Positions 51,736 through 61,619 are shown, counted from the stretch's first letter. The stretch is DNA of 64,000 bases from Listeria immobilis (GCF_014322765.1 NZ_JAASTZ010000008.1:1-64000), one strand, 5' to 3'. Notes: a model not told the origin generated them from the sequence alone. Numbers and translations are program-made.

Positions 51736-53679
51736 TTATTGTTTTTTCCCTACAACGATATTGGTATAACTATTTAGCGTAAGGAAGTAATAGACAATAT
51801 ACATTAACGTGTAGATTCCTGTGGAAATAATTACGGGCATTGTTAAATCTAAAAGCAACATATGCGAAAGTCCAACTAGCGCAAAGCTACTATGCAAAAT
51901 GCCGATTGCTAGTGGGATTAAGAAAACAACTAGTAACTGTTTAGCAAGTGTTTTTCGAATGTCTTTACGATTAAGTCCGATTTTTTGCAGAATATCAAAA
52001 GTACCAATATCATTATAAGCTTCTGTTAATTGTTTAAAGTAAATGATACTTCCTGTCGCTGCTAGGAAGACGAAGCCAATGAACATTCCTATGAAAAGAA
52101 GTACGCCTGTAACAGTAATGATTTCTTGATAAGTAGCGTTATATGAAAGTAACATACTATCTTTTGGTGTGACTGCTTGCATTTTTTCATTCAATTCTTT
52201 GGCGCTTTTGGCATTTTTAATGGAAATGGATTCAAGATTTACAGGTTGAATATTTTTGTCTGCGGCGATTTTCTCTACCTGACTATCGGCCAAAACAAGT
52301 AGCCCAGGAACCGTTCCAAGTGGTGAGTCTTGCACGACAGATTTAATTTGAACTGTTGGGCTTCCTGCTGCGATTAAATGATATTTTTCTCCGATCATTT
52401 CTTCTTTGGAGCGATCATCATACATAAATGAAAGAACCATTTGAGCTTGGTTTTCTTTTAACTGCACAGCATTTTCGTTATTTCCTTGATTTTTAACAAG
52501 TGCATTATAATCAGATTCTGAAATAACAGGGAAGCCTTCATTTACGCTATATTCAATAAAATCGGGGTTTGTTTCTTTTGCTGGAACAATGTAGTACGTA
52601 CTTTGTTGTTTGGACTCGATTGGATGGTCTGAATCACTACCAGCTGTTTGGATGATTTTTTTATTGGTAGATGTATCTTTTGGAATAATATATTCAAAAC
52701 TGGATGGAGCTGTCGTGCTGGCTGAACTATTTGCTTGATAGTAAATACTGCTAATTGTACCAATAACAGAAAGCGTTGTGGCACTAAGAATAGAAATAAC
52801 AATCAATGTTTTAGCATTTGACGAAATTCGGAATGTTAATTGTGATGTGGAAATAATATTGCTTCCTTTATAAAAAAGTTTCTTATTATTTCGCAATTTT
52901 GTAAGTAGATAAGGCAGGAAGAACGTAATAAAAAGAGCTGTTCCTACAATAACTGAACCTAAAATAATTAGCGCACCAATTGGCAGTCCAAGTTTTATCC
53001 AGATGGATCCCTTTGCATCAAGTGGTTGCCCAGCGATTGTATAACCGAGCGCGATAAATAATAGCGAAAGTAATGCTAAAATGAACGATGGTTTGGGGCT
53101 TTTTTCGCGTTTTGCCTCAGAATGGAATAAATCTATTAATGTTGTGCGATAGATAATTCGGTAACCTGAGAAGGATGTAAACAAGGTGATGATTAGGAAG
53201 ACGATACTAGTTTGAATGACAGCTTCCCACGAGAAAGCAAAACCACCGATGTTTTCAATATTAATTAGCTTCAGTAATATAGTAACAAAAATTTTGGAAA
53301 GCAGAGTACCTGCTAAGATACCAATTACTAGGGCGCCAAGACCCATTAAGAAATTTTCATAAAACAACATTCGACCTATTTCTTTTTTTCGTAAACCAAG
53401 TAAGGAATAAAGTCCAACTTCTTTTTTACGTTTTCTAGTGAAGAAATTATTGGAGTATAGAATGAAAATCGCTACAAAAATAAGCAAAATCACCGAAGAA
53501 GTGGAAAAAGCAGTGGATAATTTGGTCGATTTATCAATTCGTTCTACTACAGATGGATCTTTTGAGAGTACGAGAAAGGTAAAATAAATCATAATACTAA
53601 AAATCATCGAGGCAAAATATAAAAAGTAATGAACAAAATTATGGCGAATATTTTTTTTCGCTAAATCAAATAACGTCAT
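51736..53679 (-). CDS. anrB: BceB/AnrB-type ABC permease
   Basis: The 647-aa FtsX-like permease has one N-terminal segment, three more, a large extracytoplasmic domain (about 305-500) and the last segments, ten in all. MTLFDLAKKNIRHNF is the usual BceB start. GGGAGGC precedes ATG 53679, overlapping the ATPase gene by 14 bp; the longer frame to 53826 is not used. By known function (lmo2115, AnrB) it resists nisin and other cell-wall-active peptides with the ATPase encoded upstream. Confidence 0.88.
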   Translation of the reverse strand: MTLFDLAKKNIRHNFVHYFLYFASMIFSIMIYFTFLVLSKDPSVVERIDKSTKLSTAFSTSSVILLIFVAIFILYSNNFFTRKRKKEVGLYSLLGLRKKEIGRMLFYENFLMGLGALVIGILAGTLLSKIFVTILLKLINIENIGGFAFSWEAVIQTSIVFLIITLFTSFSGYRIIYRTTLIDLFHSEAKREKSPKPSFILALLSLLFIALGYTIAGQPLDAKGSIWIKLGLPIGALIILGSVIVGTALFITFFLPYLLTKLRNNKKLFYKGSNIISTSQLTFRISSNAKTLIVISILSATTLSVIGTISSIYYQANSSASTTAPSSFEYIIPKDTSTNKKIIQTAGSDSDHPIESKQQSTYYIVPAKETNPDFIEYSVNEGFPVISESDYNALVKNQGNNENAVQLKENQAQMVLSFMYDDRSKEEMIGEKYHLIAAGSPTVQIKSVVQDSPLGTVPGLLVLADSQVEKIAADKNIQPVNLESISIKNAKSAKELNEKMQAVTPKDSMLLSYNATYQEIITVTGVLLFIGMFIGFVFLAATGSIIYFKQLTEAYNDIGTFDILQKIGLNRKDIRKTLAKQLLVVFLIPLAIGILHSSFALVGLSHMLLLDLTMPVIISTGIYTLMYIVYYFLTLNSYTNIVVGKKQ

Positions 53680-54433
53680 CTGTGTCGCCTCCCAGTTTAG
53701 CAAGCACATTAAGAATTTTTTGGAAGAACTCCTTACGTGTTTTGCTTCCACGGTAGATTTCAGTATATAATTCGCCATCTTTAATAAATAAAATTCGTTT
53801 ACAGAAACTTGCTGCAAAAGCATCATGGGTTACCATCATAATTGTTGCCTCATCTTGTTCGTTTAAATCCCGCAAACTTTCTAATAGGTTGCTAGCTGAT
53901 TTTGAATCAAGTGCACCTGTTGGCTCATCGGCAAAAATCAGACTTGGGGAAGTAATGATTGCTCTGGATGCTGCAGTACGTTGTTTTTGACCTCCGGAGA
54001 CTTCATTTGGATATTTATCAAGAATTTCTGTGATACCAAATTTTTCGCCAATAACAGCAAGTTTGGCATCAATTTCTTTTACAGGTCGTTTGGCAAGTGC
54101 AAGTGGTAAAATTATATTTTCACGAATAGTAAGTGTATCCAGTAAGTTGTAATCTTGAAAAATAAACCCTAATTTATTGCGGCGGAACATAGACATTTGC
54201 TGTTCATCCATATTTTCCAGTTCTTGCCCGGAAATCATAATCTCACCAGATGTAGGTTTATCAATCGTGGATAATACATTTAAAAGTGTGGATTTTCCGG
54301 CACCAGAAGGACCCATAATACCTGTGAATTCCCCTTTTTTAATATCAATACTGATGTTTTCAAGAGCAGTATAGACATTGCCTTTAATTCCATAAATTTT
54401 TCGAACATTTTTTGCTTGTAAAACTGTTTCCAT
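53666..54433 (-). CDS. anrA: BceA/AnrA-type ABC ATP-binding protein
   Basis: The 255-aa MacB-type ATPase has Walker A GIMGPSGAGKSTLLN, signature VSGGQKQR, Walker B LIFADEPTGALD and H-loop MMVTHDAFAAS. Its C-terminal TEIYRGSKTRKEFFQKIL is typical of BceA-like proteins. Works with the permease encoded next. Homologue AnrA of L. monocytogenes is controlled by the VirRS two-component system. A 16-bp palindrome lies upstream (54539-54554). Confidence 0.9.
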   Translation of the reverse strand: METVLQAKNVRKIYGIKGNVYTALENISIDIKKGEFTGIMGPSGAGKSTLLNVLSTIDKPTSGEIMISGQELENMDEQQMSMFRRNKLGFIFQDYNLLDTLTIRENIILPLALAKRPVKEIDAKLAVIGEKFGITEILDKYPNEVSGGQKQRTAASRAIITSPSLIFADEPTGALDSKSASNLLESLRDLNEQDEATIMMVTHDAFAASFCKRILFIKDGELYTEIYRGSKTRKEFFQKILNVLAKLGGDTDDVI

Positions 54434-54538
54434 TGTTTTCGCTCCTTAAATAAACTAACTTCTAATAAGTATATGTATTATTCTAACGTTAAAAATTGCT
54501 TGATTCCATCGTCTCAAATGACAATTATAATAATTATC

Positions 54539-54554
54539 CTTACAAAATTGTTAG
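54539..54554 (-). promoter_or_regulatory. palindrome before anrAB, possible response-regulator site
   Basis: On the plus strand CTTACAAAATTGTTAG, an imperfect 16-bp palindrome with CTWACAA and TTGTWAG arms. It lies about 105 bp upstream of the anrA start. Its size and position fit a VirR or BceR-type operator. Confidence 0.45.
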
Positions 54555-54565
54555 TTTAGTGAAAT

Positions 54566-54640
54566 AAAAAAACCGGAATTCCCGTAACCAAATCTGCGTT
54601 ACAACATAGATTTGTTACTAGGAATTCCGGTTTTTACTTA
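54566..54640. terminator. very long terminator hairpin
   Basis: AAAACCGGAATTCC pairs with GGAATTCCGGTTTT. An inner stem GTAAC.AAATCT/AGATTTGTTAC adds to it; T runs on both sides. It ends chdC on the minus strand. Confidence 0.9.
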
Positions 54641-55396
54641 TTAAATGGTAAATAGTTTAGATAGTTCTTCTGAAGGTAATAGGTTTCCGATAAAGAATGA
54701 GCCAAATTCTGCATATCTAGCACTTGCTTCATCAAAACGCATTTCAGTAACAATGCGTTTAAATTCAAGTGCATCGTCAGAAAATAAAGTGACACCCCAT
54801 TCGTAGTCATCAAAACCAATCGAGCCGCCAATGATTTGTTGTACTTTACCTGCATAGGTACGACCAATCATCCCATGATCACGGATAAGTTTTTGACGTT
54901 CCTCCATTGGGAGCATATACCAGTTATCCGCACCGTCACGTTTTTTACTCATTGGATAAAAACAAATATGCTTTTTAGGCGGAAGAGCCGGATATAGTCT
55001 TGCACGAACACCTTTATTTTGGTAAGGATCTTCGTCACCTGCCATATGAGAAGCAAGATAATTACTTAATTCCACAACCGATATATACGAATAGGTTGGT
55101 AATAAATAATCCGCAATGGCTAGTTTATTGAACTGATTTTCGACTTCATTTAAAGACTCAAGGGAATCTCGTAAGGTGAAAAAGACAAGATCTGCTTTTT
55201 GACCTAGAATGCTATAAATCGTGTGTTCCCCTTCACCAATATTTTTGGTAATTTCCATATCACTTAAAAAATGGCTTAATTCATTTAACATTAGTTCTTG
55301 GTTAGTTGGATTTAATTCACGCCAAGCCGCCCAATCTATCGAACGAAAATCATGAAGACAAAACCAACCATCTAATGTTTTTACTGCTTCATTCAC
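54641..55396 (-). CDS. chdC: coproheme decarboxylase ChdC (HemQ)
   Basis: The 251-aa protein of the chlorite-dismutase fold has published residues in place: Tyr147 (CFYPMS), Met149, Trp159 and His174 (RDHGMIG) as the proximal heme ligand, and Gln187 (KVQQIIGG). It converts coproheme III to heme b by two oxidative decarboxylations with H2O2, the last step of heme synthesis in Gram-positives. Monocistronic, with a strong terminator. Confidence 0.95.
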   Translation of the reverse strand: MNEAVKTLDGWFCLHDFRSIDWAAWRELNPTNQELMLNELSHFLSDMEITKNIGEGEHTIYSILGQKADLVFFTLRDSLESLNEVENQFNKLAIADYLLPTYSYISVVELSNYLASHMAGDEDPYQNKGVRARLYPALPPKKHICFYPMSKKRDGADNWYMLPMEERQKLIRDHGMIGRTYAGKVQQIIGGSIGFDDYEWGVTLFSDDALEFKRIVTEMRFDEASARYAEFGSFFIGNLLPSEELSKLFTI

Positions 55397-55478
55397 TATG
55401 TATCACTCCTTGTTTATAATATCACTAACTAAAGTGTACCATATCAGACTATGTTCGTCTGTTTCGCTGTTTGTGAAT

Positions 55479-55709
55479 CTAGATTTCAAATGGACGATAT
55501 TTTTTACGCAAACTTTGTTGATTTTCTAAGCGAAGTTCAATGTCTATTCGGTGAAAGAGAATCATGTTGCCTTTCTTCGTATAGGGGAGAACATTACGTT
55601 TTGCTAGGGAAAGGAGCGCTTGTTTTGAAATACCTAAAAACGCTGCTGCTTCATTTGCGGTGAGGAAATTTTCTTCTAACCATTTAAAGTCAATTTGTTG
55701 TTGGCGCAC
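55479..55709 (-). CDS. small excisionase-like HTH protein (76 aa)
   Basis: The 76-aa protein has a MerR/Xis-type winged helix: ENFLTANEAAAFLGISKQAL (helix-turn-helix) and KRNVLPYTKKGNMILFHRIDI (wing). No catalytic domain, no neighbouring integrase. The ribosome site (AAAGAGGTG) precedes the start. Probably a small DNA-binding regulator. Divergent to the nitroreductase gene. Target unknown. Confidence 0.75.
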   Translation of the reverse strand: MRQQQIDFKWLEENFLTANEAAAFLGISKQALLSLAKRNVLPYTKKGNMILFHRIDIELRLENQQSLRKKYRPFEI

Positions 55710-55770
55710 ACCTTTTCACCTCTTTCTTTTTAAGTTTAGAAAATATCTCGTGAAAATACAAGGGAAAACA

Positions 55771-55799
55771 TTAACAATTGCTTAAAAACAAGCTATACT
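55771..55799 (+). promoter_or_regulatory. SigA promoter of the nitroreductase gene
   Basis: TTAACA, 17-bp spacer, TATACT (55794-55799), about 35 bp before the ATG. Confidence 0.65.
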
Positions 55800-55834
55800 T
55801 TAACTAATGAAATTAAAAATTAGGAGGTAGAAAT

Positions 55835-56566
55835 ATGAATGAGGTTTTAACGTTGCTTAGAAATCATCGCTCATTTCGTAAATATAAAAAGGACGTAACG
55901 ATACCTGAGGAAAAGTTGGATGCAATTATCCGTGCAGCTCAAAGCGCTCCTTCTTGGATTAATGGACAGCACTATTCAATTATTGCAATAAAAGATCAAG
56001 CGCGCAAAAATAAAATGGCAGAACTTTGCGGTAATCAACCATACATAGCTGAATGTTCTGTGTTTCTATGCTTTTTAGCAGATTTTTATCGAGTGAAAAT
56101 TGCTAGTGAGATGCATGGGAAAAGTTTCCAGATTTCTGGTGAGGAAGATTTGCTAATGGTTGCGGCAACAGACATTGGTCTAAGCATGCAAAATGCGCTA
56201 ACTGCTGCTGAATCGCTTGACTATGGCACAATTTGTATTGGTGGATTAAGAAGGAATATCACTGCAACTTCTGAATTCCTTAATTTACCCGAATTTGTTA
56301 TGCCCGTAGTTGGACTTTGTATTGGTGTTCCAGATGTCGAAGCCCCAGTAAAACCAAGATTACCAAAAGAAGCTGTTTATTTTGAAGAAACATACCAAAC
56401 GGATGTTATGCCATTACTAGAAGCCTATGATAAGGAAATCATTCCATTTTCAGAACGAGAAGGTTTTGTTTCTTTTACAGAGCGATTAGCGAAATTTTAT
56501 GATAAACCATACTATCCAAATTTAACCGAACAAATCAAAGAAAGAGGCTTTTTGGGCGGAAAATAA
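55835..56566 (+). CDS. NfsA-type FMN nitroreductase
   Basis: The 243-aa protein has the FMN-binding N-terminus LLRNHRSFRKYKKD and PSWINGQHYSIIAIKD. The central segment TDIGLSMQNALTAAESLDYG is followed by CIGGLRRN and VVGLCIGVPD. The family reduces nitroaromatics, quinones or flavins with NADPH. AGGAGG 8 nt before the ATG. Confidence 0.9.
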   Translation: MNEVLTLLRNHRSFRKYKKDVTIPEEKLDAIIRAAQSAPSWINGQHYSIIAIKDQARKNKMAELCGNQPYIAECSVFLCFLADFYRVKIASEMHGKSFQISGEEDLLMVAATDIGLSMQNALTAAESLDYGTICIGGLRRNITATSEFLNLPEFVMPVVGLCIGVPDVEAPVKPRLPKEAVYFEETYQTDVMPLLEAYDKEIIPFSEREGFVSFTERLAKFYDKPYYPNLTEQIKERGFLGGK

Positions 56567-56646
56567 CTGGCATCTTCGCGGTTAATAGTATATACTTTTA
56601 GTTGATAAAAACCAGCAGAAAAAGCTGGAATGGAGGTAAGTTGATA

Positions 56647-57603
56647 ATGACAGAAGCATTATTTTTAAACCCTGTTTTTCAAGACCGAATTTGGGGTGGA
56701 ACAAAATTACACGATTACTTTAGCTATGATATTCCGTCCGATACAACCGGGGAAGACTGGGCGATTTCCGCTCATCCAAATGGACCTTCCGTAATTAAAA
56801 ATGGAGAATTTAAAGGGAAAACACTAGCTGAATTGTGGCAAGAAAATCCGGCACTTTTTGGGAATCCAACAGAAGAAGTGTTTCCTCTACTAACTAAAAT
56901 TTTAGATGCAAATACAGACCTTTCTGTACAAGTGCATCCGAATGATGAATATGCAAAAACGCACGAAAATGGTGAACTTGGCAAAACGGAATGTTGGTAT
57001 ATTATTGACTGCGCTCCTGGTGCGGAATTAATTTATGGGCATAAAGCTGCTAGTAAGGAAGAATTTGCTAGCTGGGCAAAAAATGGTGAATGGGATAAAT
57101 TACTTCGCAAAGTGGCGATTAAACCGGGTGAATTTTATTATGTTCCTAGTGGTACGATTCATGCACTGGGTACAGGGACATTAGTGCTTGAAACACAACA
57201 AAGCTCTGATACAACTTATCGTGTATATGATTATGATCGTAAAGATGCAGAAGGAAACTTGCGCGAATTGCACTTAGATAAAGCAATCGACGTAACAACT
57301 GCTCCCCATGTGGATGCGAAACTAGATATCCAAACCGAAACACGTGGCGGTTTGACAGAAACCACTTTTGTTTCCAATGATTTCTTTAGTGTCTTCAAGT
57401 GGGAAGTGGATGGTACGGCTGAATTTACAGCCAAAGCGCCGTACACATTAGTAAGTATTTTAGATGGAGAAGCAGTAGTTACAATTGATGGTAAAGACCA
57501 AACTATAAAAAAAGGTGACCATTTTATTTTACCAAATGAAGTGAAAACTTGGGCAATAACTGGCAAAATTACAGCGATAGTTTCTAATCCTCCTGTAAAA
57601 TAA
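56647..57603 (+). CDS. manA: mannose-6-phosphate isomerase, class I
   Basis: The 318-aa cupin metal enzyme has zinc ligands in SVQVHPNDEYA and KTECWYI, catalytic-side FYYVPSGTIHALGTG and GDHFILPNEVKTW near the end. Interconverts mannose 6-phosphate and fructose 6-phosphate. GGAGGTAAG precedes ATG 56647; the frame upstream to 56602 is not needed. Alone in its transcript. Confidence 0.95.
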   Translation: MTEALFLNPVFQDRIWGGTKLHDYFSYDIPSDTTGEDWAISAHPNGPSVIKNGEFKGKTLAELWQENPALFGNPTEEVFPLLTKILDANTDLSVQVHPNDEYAKTHENGELGKTECWYIIDCAPGAELIYGHKAASKEEFASWAKNGEWDKLLRKVAIKPGEFYYVPSGTIHALGTGTLVLETQQSSDTTYRVYDYDRKDAEGNLRELHLDKAIDVTTAPHVDAKLDIQTETRGGLTETTFVSNDFFSVFKWEVDGTAEFTAKAPYTLVSILDGEAVVTIDGKDQTIKKGDHFILPNEVKTWAITGKITAIVSNPPVK

Positions 57604-57605
57604 AA

Positions 57606-57668
57606 TACAAGCAGAAATCATTGTATAAAGCCATTTCTAAAGTGGAATATAGAAGATTTCTGCTTATT
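57606..57668. terminator. bidirectional hairpin after manA, related to 51654-51715
   Basis: CAAGCAGAAAT pairs with ATTTCTGCTT(A)TT; long imperfect stem with TATAAAGCCATTT in the loop side. Lies between convergent manA and hydrolase genes. Confidence 0.75.
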
Positions 57669-57717
57669 CATTTCTTTATGAGAGTACAACTAAAATATAG
57701 TTTTGCGCACGGCTATA

Positions 57718-58527
57718 CTAACTTTTATACACCGTTTTTTGGATACCTATAATAAAGGTTTTAATATAGGTATCTATTTCCAATTTATGTTTCTCTGCAT
57801 CAACTGTCTTAGGCGTGAGCTCAAAATAACTGGAATTTTCAATATATCGTTCATAAAACAAACTATATTCAATCGGATGAATCACATCATGCTTATTGGA
57901 AAGTATAAGGACTGGAATAGTTAAATTAGTTAGTTCACTTTTGTTTTTTATCGGACTATCTTTAGGTATATCAATAAATTTTTTATAGTAATGAACAGAG
58001 GCCTTATCTTCAAAATATCGCTCAAAAGTATCAATTGCTTTAGGGTAGGTATCTTTTATAGATTGAAATATCGGATCCTGTTCAAATAACTGTTGTCCGT
58101 TTTTTTTCGGCAAATAGTTACTTACTATTCTAAACCATTCTATCACTTCTTTTTTCATCGGCTCATCTGTCGCAGAACTCCTAAGTAATATCAACCCCGT
58201 CACTCTATTTGTCTCATGAACTGCTAAATTCAATGCAACACCAGCGCCCATAGATAATCCACCGACATAAAAATGCTGTATCCCTAAATAATCCATTAAC
58301 GCTAAAGCATCACTTGCCAATCTATCGTAGCTAAGTTTTTTAGAGTCATGTCCGCTTTTCCCATGACCTCTTTGATCCATTGAAATTAATTGAATTTTTT
58401 CGTCTTTATTAAATGTTTCAAAAGCAAATTCTAAATTATCACCTAATCCATGAAGAAACAAAAGTGGTATGCCCTCTCCTTGTATTTCATAGTTAAAGTC
58501 AATTCCTTCGTGTTTAAAAAATGGCAT
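57718..58527 (-). CDS. alpha/beta-fold hydrolase
   Basis: The 269-aa hydrolase has oxyanion motif LLFLHGLGDN, DQRGHGKSGH and nucleophile elbow GGLSMGAG (Ser92). Late His candidate at DAEKHKLE; catalytic Asp near SNKHDVIH. No signal peptide. Substrate unknown; esterase or haloperoxidase-like activity is possible. Standalone. Confidence 0.9.
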   Translation of the reverse strand: MPFFKHEGIDFNYEIQGEGIPLLFLHGLGDNLEFAFETFNKDEKIQLISMDQRGHGKSGHDSKKLSYDRLASDALALMDYLGIQHFYVGGLSMGAGVALNLAVHETNRVTGLILLRSSATDEPMKKEVIEWFRIVSNYLPKKNGQQLFEQDPIFQSIKDTYPKAIDTFERYFEDKASVHYYKKFIDIPKDSPIKNKSELTNLTIPVLILSNKHDVIHPIEYSLFYERYIENSSYFELTPKTVDAEKHKLEIDTYIKTFIIGIQKTVYKS

Positions 58528-58562
58528 GTTTTATAATCCACTCCTCTGATAGTCATATTGGT

Positions 58563-59705
58563 TCAGTATTTTTCACCATTAATCCATGTACATAGAACCT
58601 CAAATTTGTTATCAAGTAAAACTAAGTCAGCCATATAACCTTCTTCAATTTGGCCCAAATTTTCCATTCCTAAAATAGTTGCTGGCGTACTTGTTGCCAT
58701 TTGAATAGAATCTTGCAAGTTAATACCAAACTCCGTACTTAACCGTAAAGATTTATTCATCGTCACGGTACTTGAAGCTAAGGTTCCGTCTTCTAAGCGT
58801 GCTATTCCTTCCTTGACAGTTACTTGGTGACCGCCAAAAATATACGTGCCATCGCCAACTCCCATAGCTTGAAGGGCGTCAGTAGTAAGAACGACTTTAT
58901 CTGGTCCTTTAATTTTATGAATGAGACGCACAATTCCAGGGTGAAGGTGTACGCCGTCTACAATTGTTTGAACACTAATCGAATCGTTTTCTAAAGCTGC
59001 TGTAACGAGTCCGGGTGATCTATGATGGATTGTCGGCATTGCATTGAAGCAGTGAGTAATGTGGCTTGCCCCTTTTTCAAAAGCATTCTGTGCCTCTTCA
59101 TAAGTTGCATTGGAGTGCGCAATTGCAACAACGACACCTCTTTTTTTCAAGAATTCAATTAGTTCAATACCACCAGGCAATTCCGGAGCAATAGTTACCA
59201 TTTTAATTAAACCGTCTGCTTCATCAAAAATTTGTATCATTTCATTTAAATCAGGATGCCTTAAATATGCTGGGTTTTGCATACCTTTTTTTTCTATATT
59301 AAGGTAGGGGCCTTCCAAATGAATTCCTGCAATTTTTGCGCCTTTCTCTTTTCCAATCACTTTTTTTGTTTGCTTAATCATTTGAATTAAGTCTTCCAAA
59401 GAGGAACTAACCGATGTAACTAAAAAGCTAGTACATCCTGTTTCTGCACATGCCATAGAAACGGCTTGAATGCTTTCTGTTGAACCATCCATCATATTGT
59501 AATTATTAGCTCCATGAATATGAACGTCAATCATTCCTGGAATCAGCAGTTGGCCCTTTCCATCAAAAATTTGCTCTTCTGAATAATTTTCAGGAGCAAA
59601 TTTATCGCTCGGTAAAACTTCTTTTATTATATTTTTTTCTATAATAACAGTTACATCCATTACGTCATTTTTCTGATAAACTTTCACGTTTTTGATCATT
59701 GTCAT
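58563..59705 (-). CDS. nagA: N-acetylglucosamine-6-phosphate deacetylase
   Basis: The 380-aa amidohydrolase has HIHGAN, HLEGPYLN, AHSNATYEEA, HCFNAM, DGVHLHP and TTDALQAMG, in the order of NagA metal and substrate sites (Glu of HLEGPY; catalytic Asp in TTDA). It removes acetate from GlcNAc 6-phosphate. Starts possible at GTG 59714, ATG 59705 or ATG 59699; ATG 59705 is taken but spacing to AAAGGA is long. Follows the DeoR gene with no gap. A nagB gene is not in this cluster. Confidence 0.92.
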   Translation of the reverse strand: MTMIKNVKVYQKNDVMDVTVIIEKNIIKEVLPSDKFAPENYSEEQIFDGKGQLLIPGMIDVHIHGANNYNMMDGSTESIQAVSMACAETGCTSFLVTSVSSSLEDLIQMIKQTKKVIGKEKGAKIAGIHLEGPYLNIEKKGMQNPAYLRHPDLNEMIQIFDEADGLIKMVTIAPELPGGIELIEFLKKRGVVVAIAHSNATYEEAQNAFEKGASHITHCFNAMPTIHHRSPGLVTAALENDSISVQTIVDGVHLHPGIVRLIHKIKGPDKVVLTTDALQAMGVGDGTYIFGGHQVTVKEGIARLEDGTLASSTVTMNKSLRLSTEFGINLQDSIQMATSTPATILGMENLGQIEEGYMADLVLLDNKFEVLCTWINGEKY

Positions 59706-59713
59706 TACTTTCA

Positions 59714-60472
59714 CTATCCTTTCAATGATATAACTTCCACTTCTTTAGAAATAAGGTGCTGCATTAAATTTTTTGGTAATGGCTCATCTGTTATTACGCC
59801 ATCAATTCCAGAAAAATCAATTTTAAATGCAGTCTTTTTATTAACTTTGGTAGTATCCATTAATAAGTATACTTTTTCGGAATTTCTGATAATCTCTTGT
59901 TTCATGTAAACATCTGTAAGTTCTGAGTAAAAGACACCTGCTTCCGTTATTCCTGTCCCTCCAATAAAAGCAAAATCAAAATTAAATTGTTTGAGTTGAT
60001 CTAAAACGGGCTCACCGGATAGCACGCGCGAATGGAAGTGGAAAAAGCCACCGAGCAGGTATACTTTATTATTTTCTTTCTGAGATGCGGATATTGCATT
60101 ATCCATAGAATTAGTCACTACTACTAAATCATTTTGCTCAAGGTCTGAAGCCAAAAAATTAACTGTGGTTGAAACATCTAAATAGATTGTCATATGATTT
60201 TTTATTAATTTACCAGCTGCATAAGCGATTCCCTGTTTTTGTTTACTCTGTTGAACTAACCTATTTGTATAGCTTTCTATTTGTGGTTTTAAAATTGGTT
60301 GTGACACACCACCTGGATAGCGTTCAGCCAAACCACTTTCGACTAGTTTTACAATATCACGTCGAGCTGTATCTTTTGAAATGGAAAAAATGCGCATGAG
60401 TTCTTCCTGAGAAATAGTTTTCTGGCTCTCTAGCAACTTCAGTTCTTCAAGTATTCTTTCTTTTTGGTTCAT
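59714..60472 (-). CDS. DeoR-family regulator (amino-sugar)
   Basis: The 252-aa protein has an N-terminal winged helix (ISQEELMRIFSISKDTARRDI) and a DeoR sensor domain (YAAGKLIKNHMTIYLDVSTT, GGTGITEAGVFYSE). Its gene overlaps the nagA start and shares its transcript, so it probably regulates nagA in response to a sugar phosphate. AGGTGG lies upstream of the ATG. Confidence 0.88.
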   Translation of the reverse strand: MNQKERILEELKLLESQKTISQEELMRIFSISKDTARRDIVKLVESGLAERYPGGVSQPILKPQIESYTNRLVQQSKQKQGIAYAAGKLIKNHMTIYLDVSTTVNFLASDLEQNDLVVVTNSMDNAISASQKENNKVYLLGGFFHFHSRVLSGEPVLDQLKQFNFDFAFIGGTGITEAGVFYSELTDVYMKQEIIRNSEKVYLLMDTTKVNKKTAFKIDFSGIDGVITDEPLPKNLMQHLISKEVEVISLKG

Positions 60473-60659
60473 AATATCGCCACCTATTATAATCTATTTT
60501 AAGTTTTTTTATATTTTTTATAAGTATTTATAATTTTATTATATACTATATTAAGCTTATGTCAATCCGGTATTTTTTACACCTAGCTTCACATAAAGCG
60601 GATTCCCCAAAAAGGTTAACTCTAGAAGGTTTTAATACTTGCTTCAAATTTTGTTCATT

Positions 60660-60688
60660 TTGAGTCACAACTTAATGTGGGTTATAAT
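60660..60688 (+). promoter_or_regulatory. SigA promoter of the metallophosphoesterase gene
   Basis: TTGAGT, 17-bp spacer, TATAAT (60683-60688), 80 bp before the ATG. The rest of the 298-bp gap (60473-60770) shows only AT-rich sequence with the divergent DeoR promoter. Confidence 0.7.
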
Positions 60689-60770
60689 GAAAGTAATTGT
60701 GTTTGATAGGGGCATTTAAAAAAGGAAAGTCAATAAAAATAAATCGAAACAGCAACGTAGAGGTGAAAAA

Positions 60771-61619
60771 ATGACGAGGAAGATAAAGTTGGTTATTATA
60801 TTGGGTGTGATGATTGCCTTACTTGTTGTGGGGTGGTTTGCTGGAACGCGGTTGACTGTAAAGCAATATGATGTTACATCCACTAAAATCGAAAAAGAAA
60901 TAAAGCTGGTACAATTATCTGATTTGCATTTTAGTGAGTTTGGTGAAAATAATAGTAAACTTGTAGCAAAGGTGGAAGAATTGAAGCCAGATGTAATTGC
61001 GATTACTGGAGATCTCTTTGATGAGCAAGGTGATAGTGTTCCCAAGTCATTAGTAAAGCAATTAACCAAAATTGCCCCTGTGTATTTTTCGCCGGGAAAT
61101 CATGAATATGATGTTAAGGATGCTTATGAAGATGACTACAAGCTTTTTTTGAAAGAAGCGGGTGTCATTAACCTAGAAGATAAAACCGCAACAATTGACG
61201 TAAATGGTCAAAAATTTCAAATGTCTGGTTTGCGTAGTAGTGCGAAGTTAACGTTCGATTATCCCTATTACGAAGAGGGATTAGCAGAGATTAAAAAGCA
61301 ACAAGATCCTGCTTATTATCAAGTATTGCTATCGCATATGCCAGATTATTTTGAGTTATATGTTGCAAGTGATTTTAATTTAACCTTAAGTGGACATACG
61401 CATGGTGGAATTATTCGGATTCCTTACACTAATATAGGGGCTATTGCGCCAGGACCTCAACGCTTAATATTACCAAAATATGTTTACGGAGAACATACGA
61501 AAAATGGCAAGAAGATGATTATTTCCGCAGGGCTTGGAGCAGGAAGTTTTCATCAAAAGGCCTTTCCTAGGTTAGGAAATCCGTATGAAATAGTGGAAGT
61601 GATAATACGTCCTAAATAG
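60771..61619 (+). CDS. membrane-anchored metallophosphoesterase (YkuE/YaeI-like)
   Basis: The 282-aa protein has one N-terminal membrane helix (KLVIILGVMIALLVVGWFAG) and a calcineurin-like phosphoesterase domain. Motifs are LSDLHF, TGDLFDEQG, SPGNHEYD, LSHMPDYF and SGHTHGG, binding two metals. GAGGTG before the ATG. The domain probably faces outside. Relatives act on lipids (UDP-diacylglucosamine in YaeI). Substrate here unknown. Confidence 0.9.
   Translation: MTRKIKLVIILGVMIALLVVGWFAGTRLTVKQYDVTSTKIEKEIKLVQLSDLHFSEFGENNSKLVAKVEELKPDVIAITGDLFDEQGDSVPKSLVKQLTKIAPVYFSPGNHEYDVKDAYEDDYKLFLKEAGVINLEDKTATIDVNGQKFQMSGLRSSAKLTFDYPYYEEGLAEIKKQQDPAYYQVLLSHMPDYFELYVASDFNLTLSGHTHGGIIRIPYTNIGAIAPGPQRLILPKYVYGEHTKNGKKMIISAGLGAGSFHQKAFPRLGNPYEIVEVIIRPK

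Noticed and set aside
51736-53826. extended start of the AnrB-type permease
   Set aside because: The 49 extra residues overlap the ATPase gene and are unlike the family; ATG 53679 has GGAGG and the usual N-terminus.
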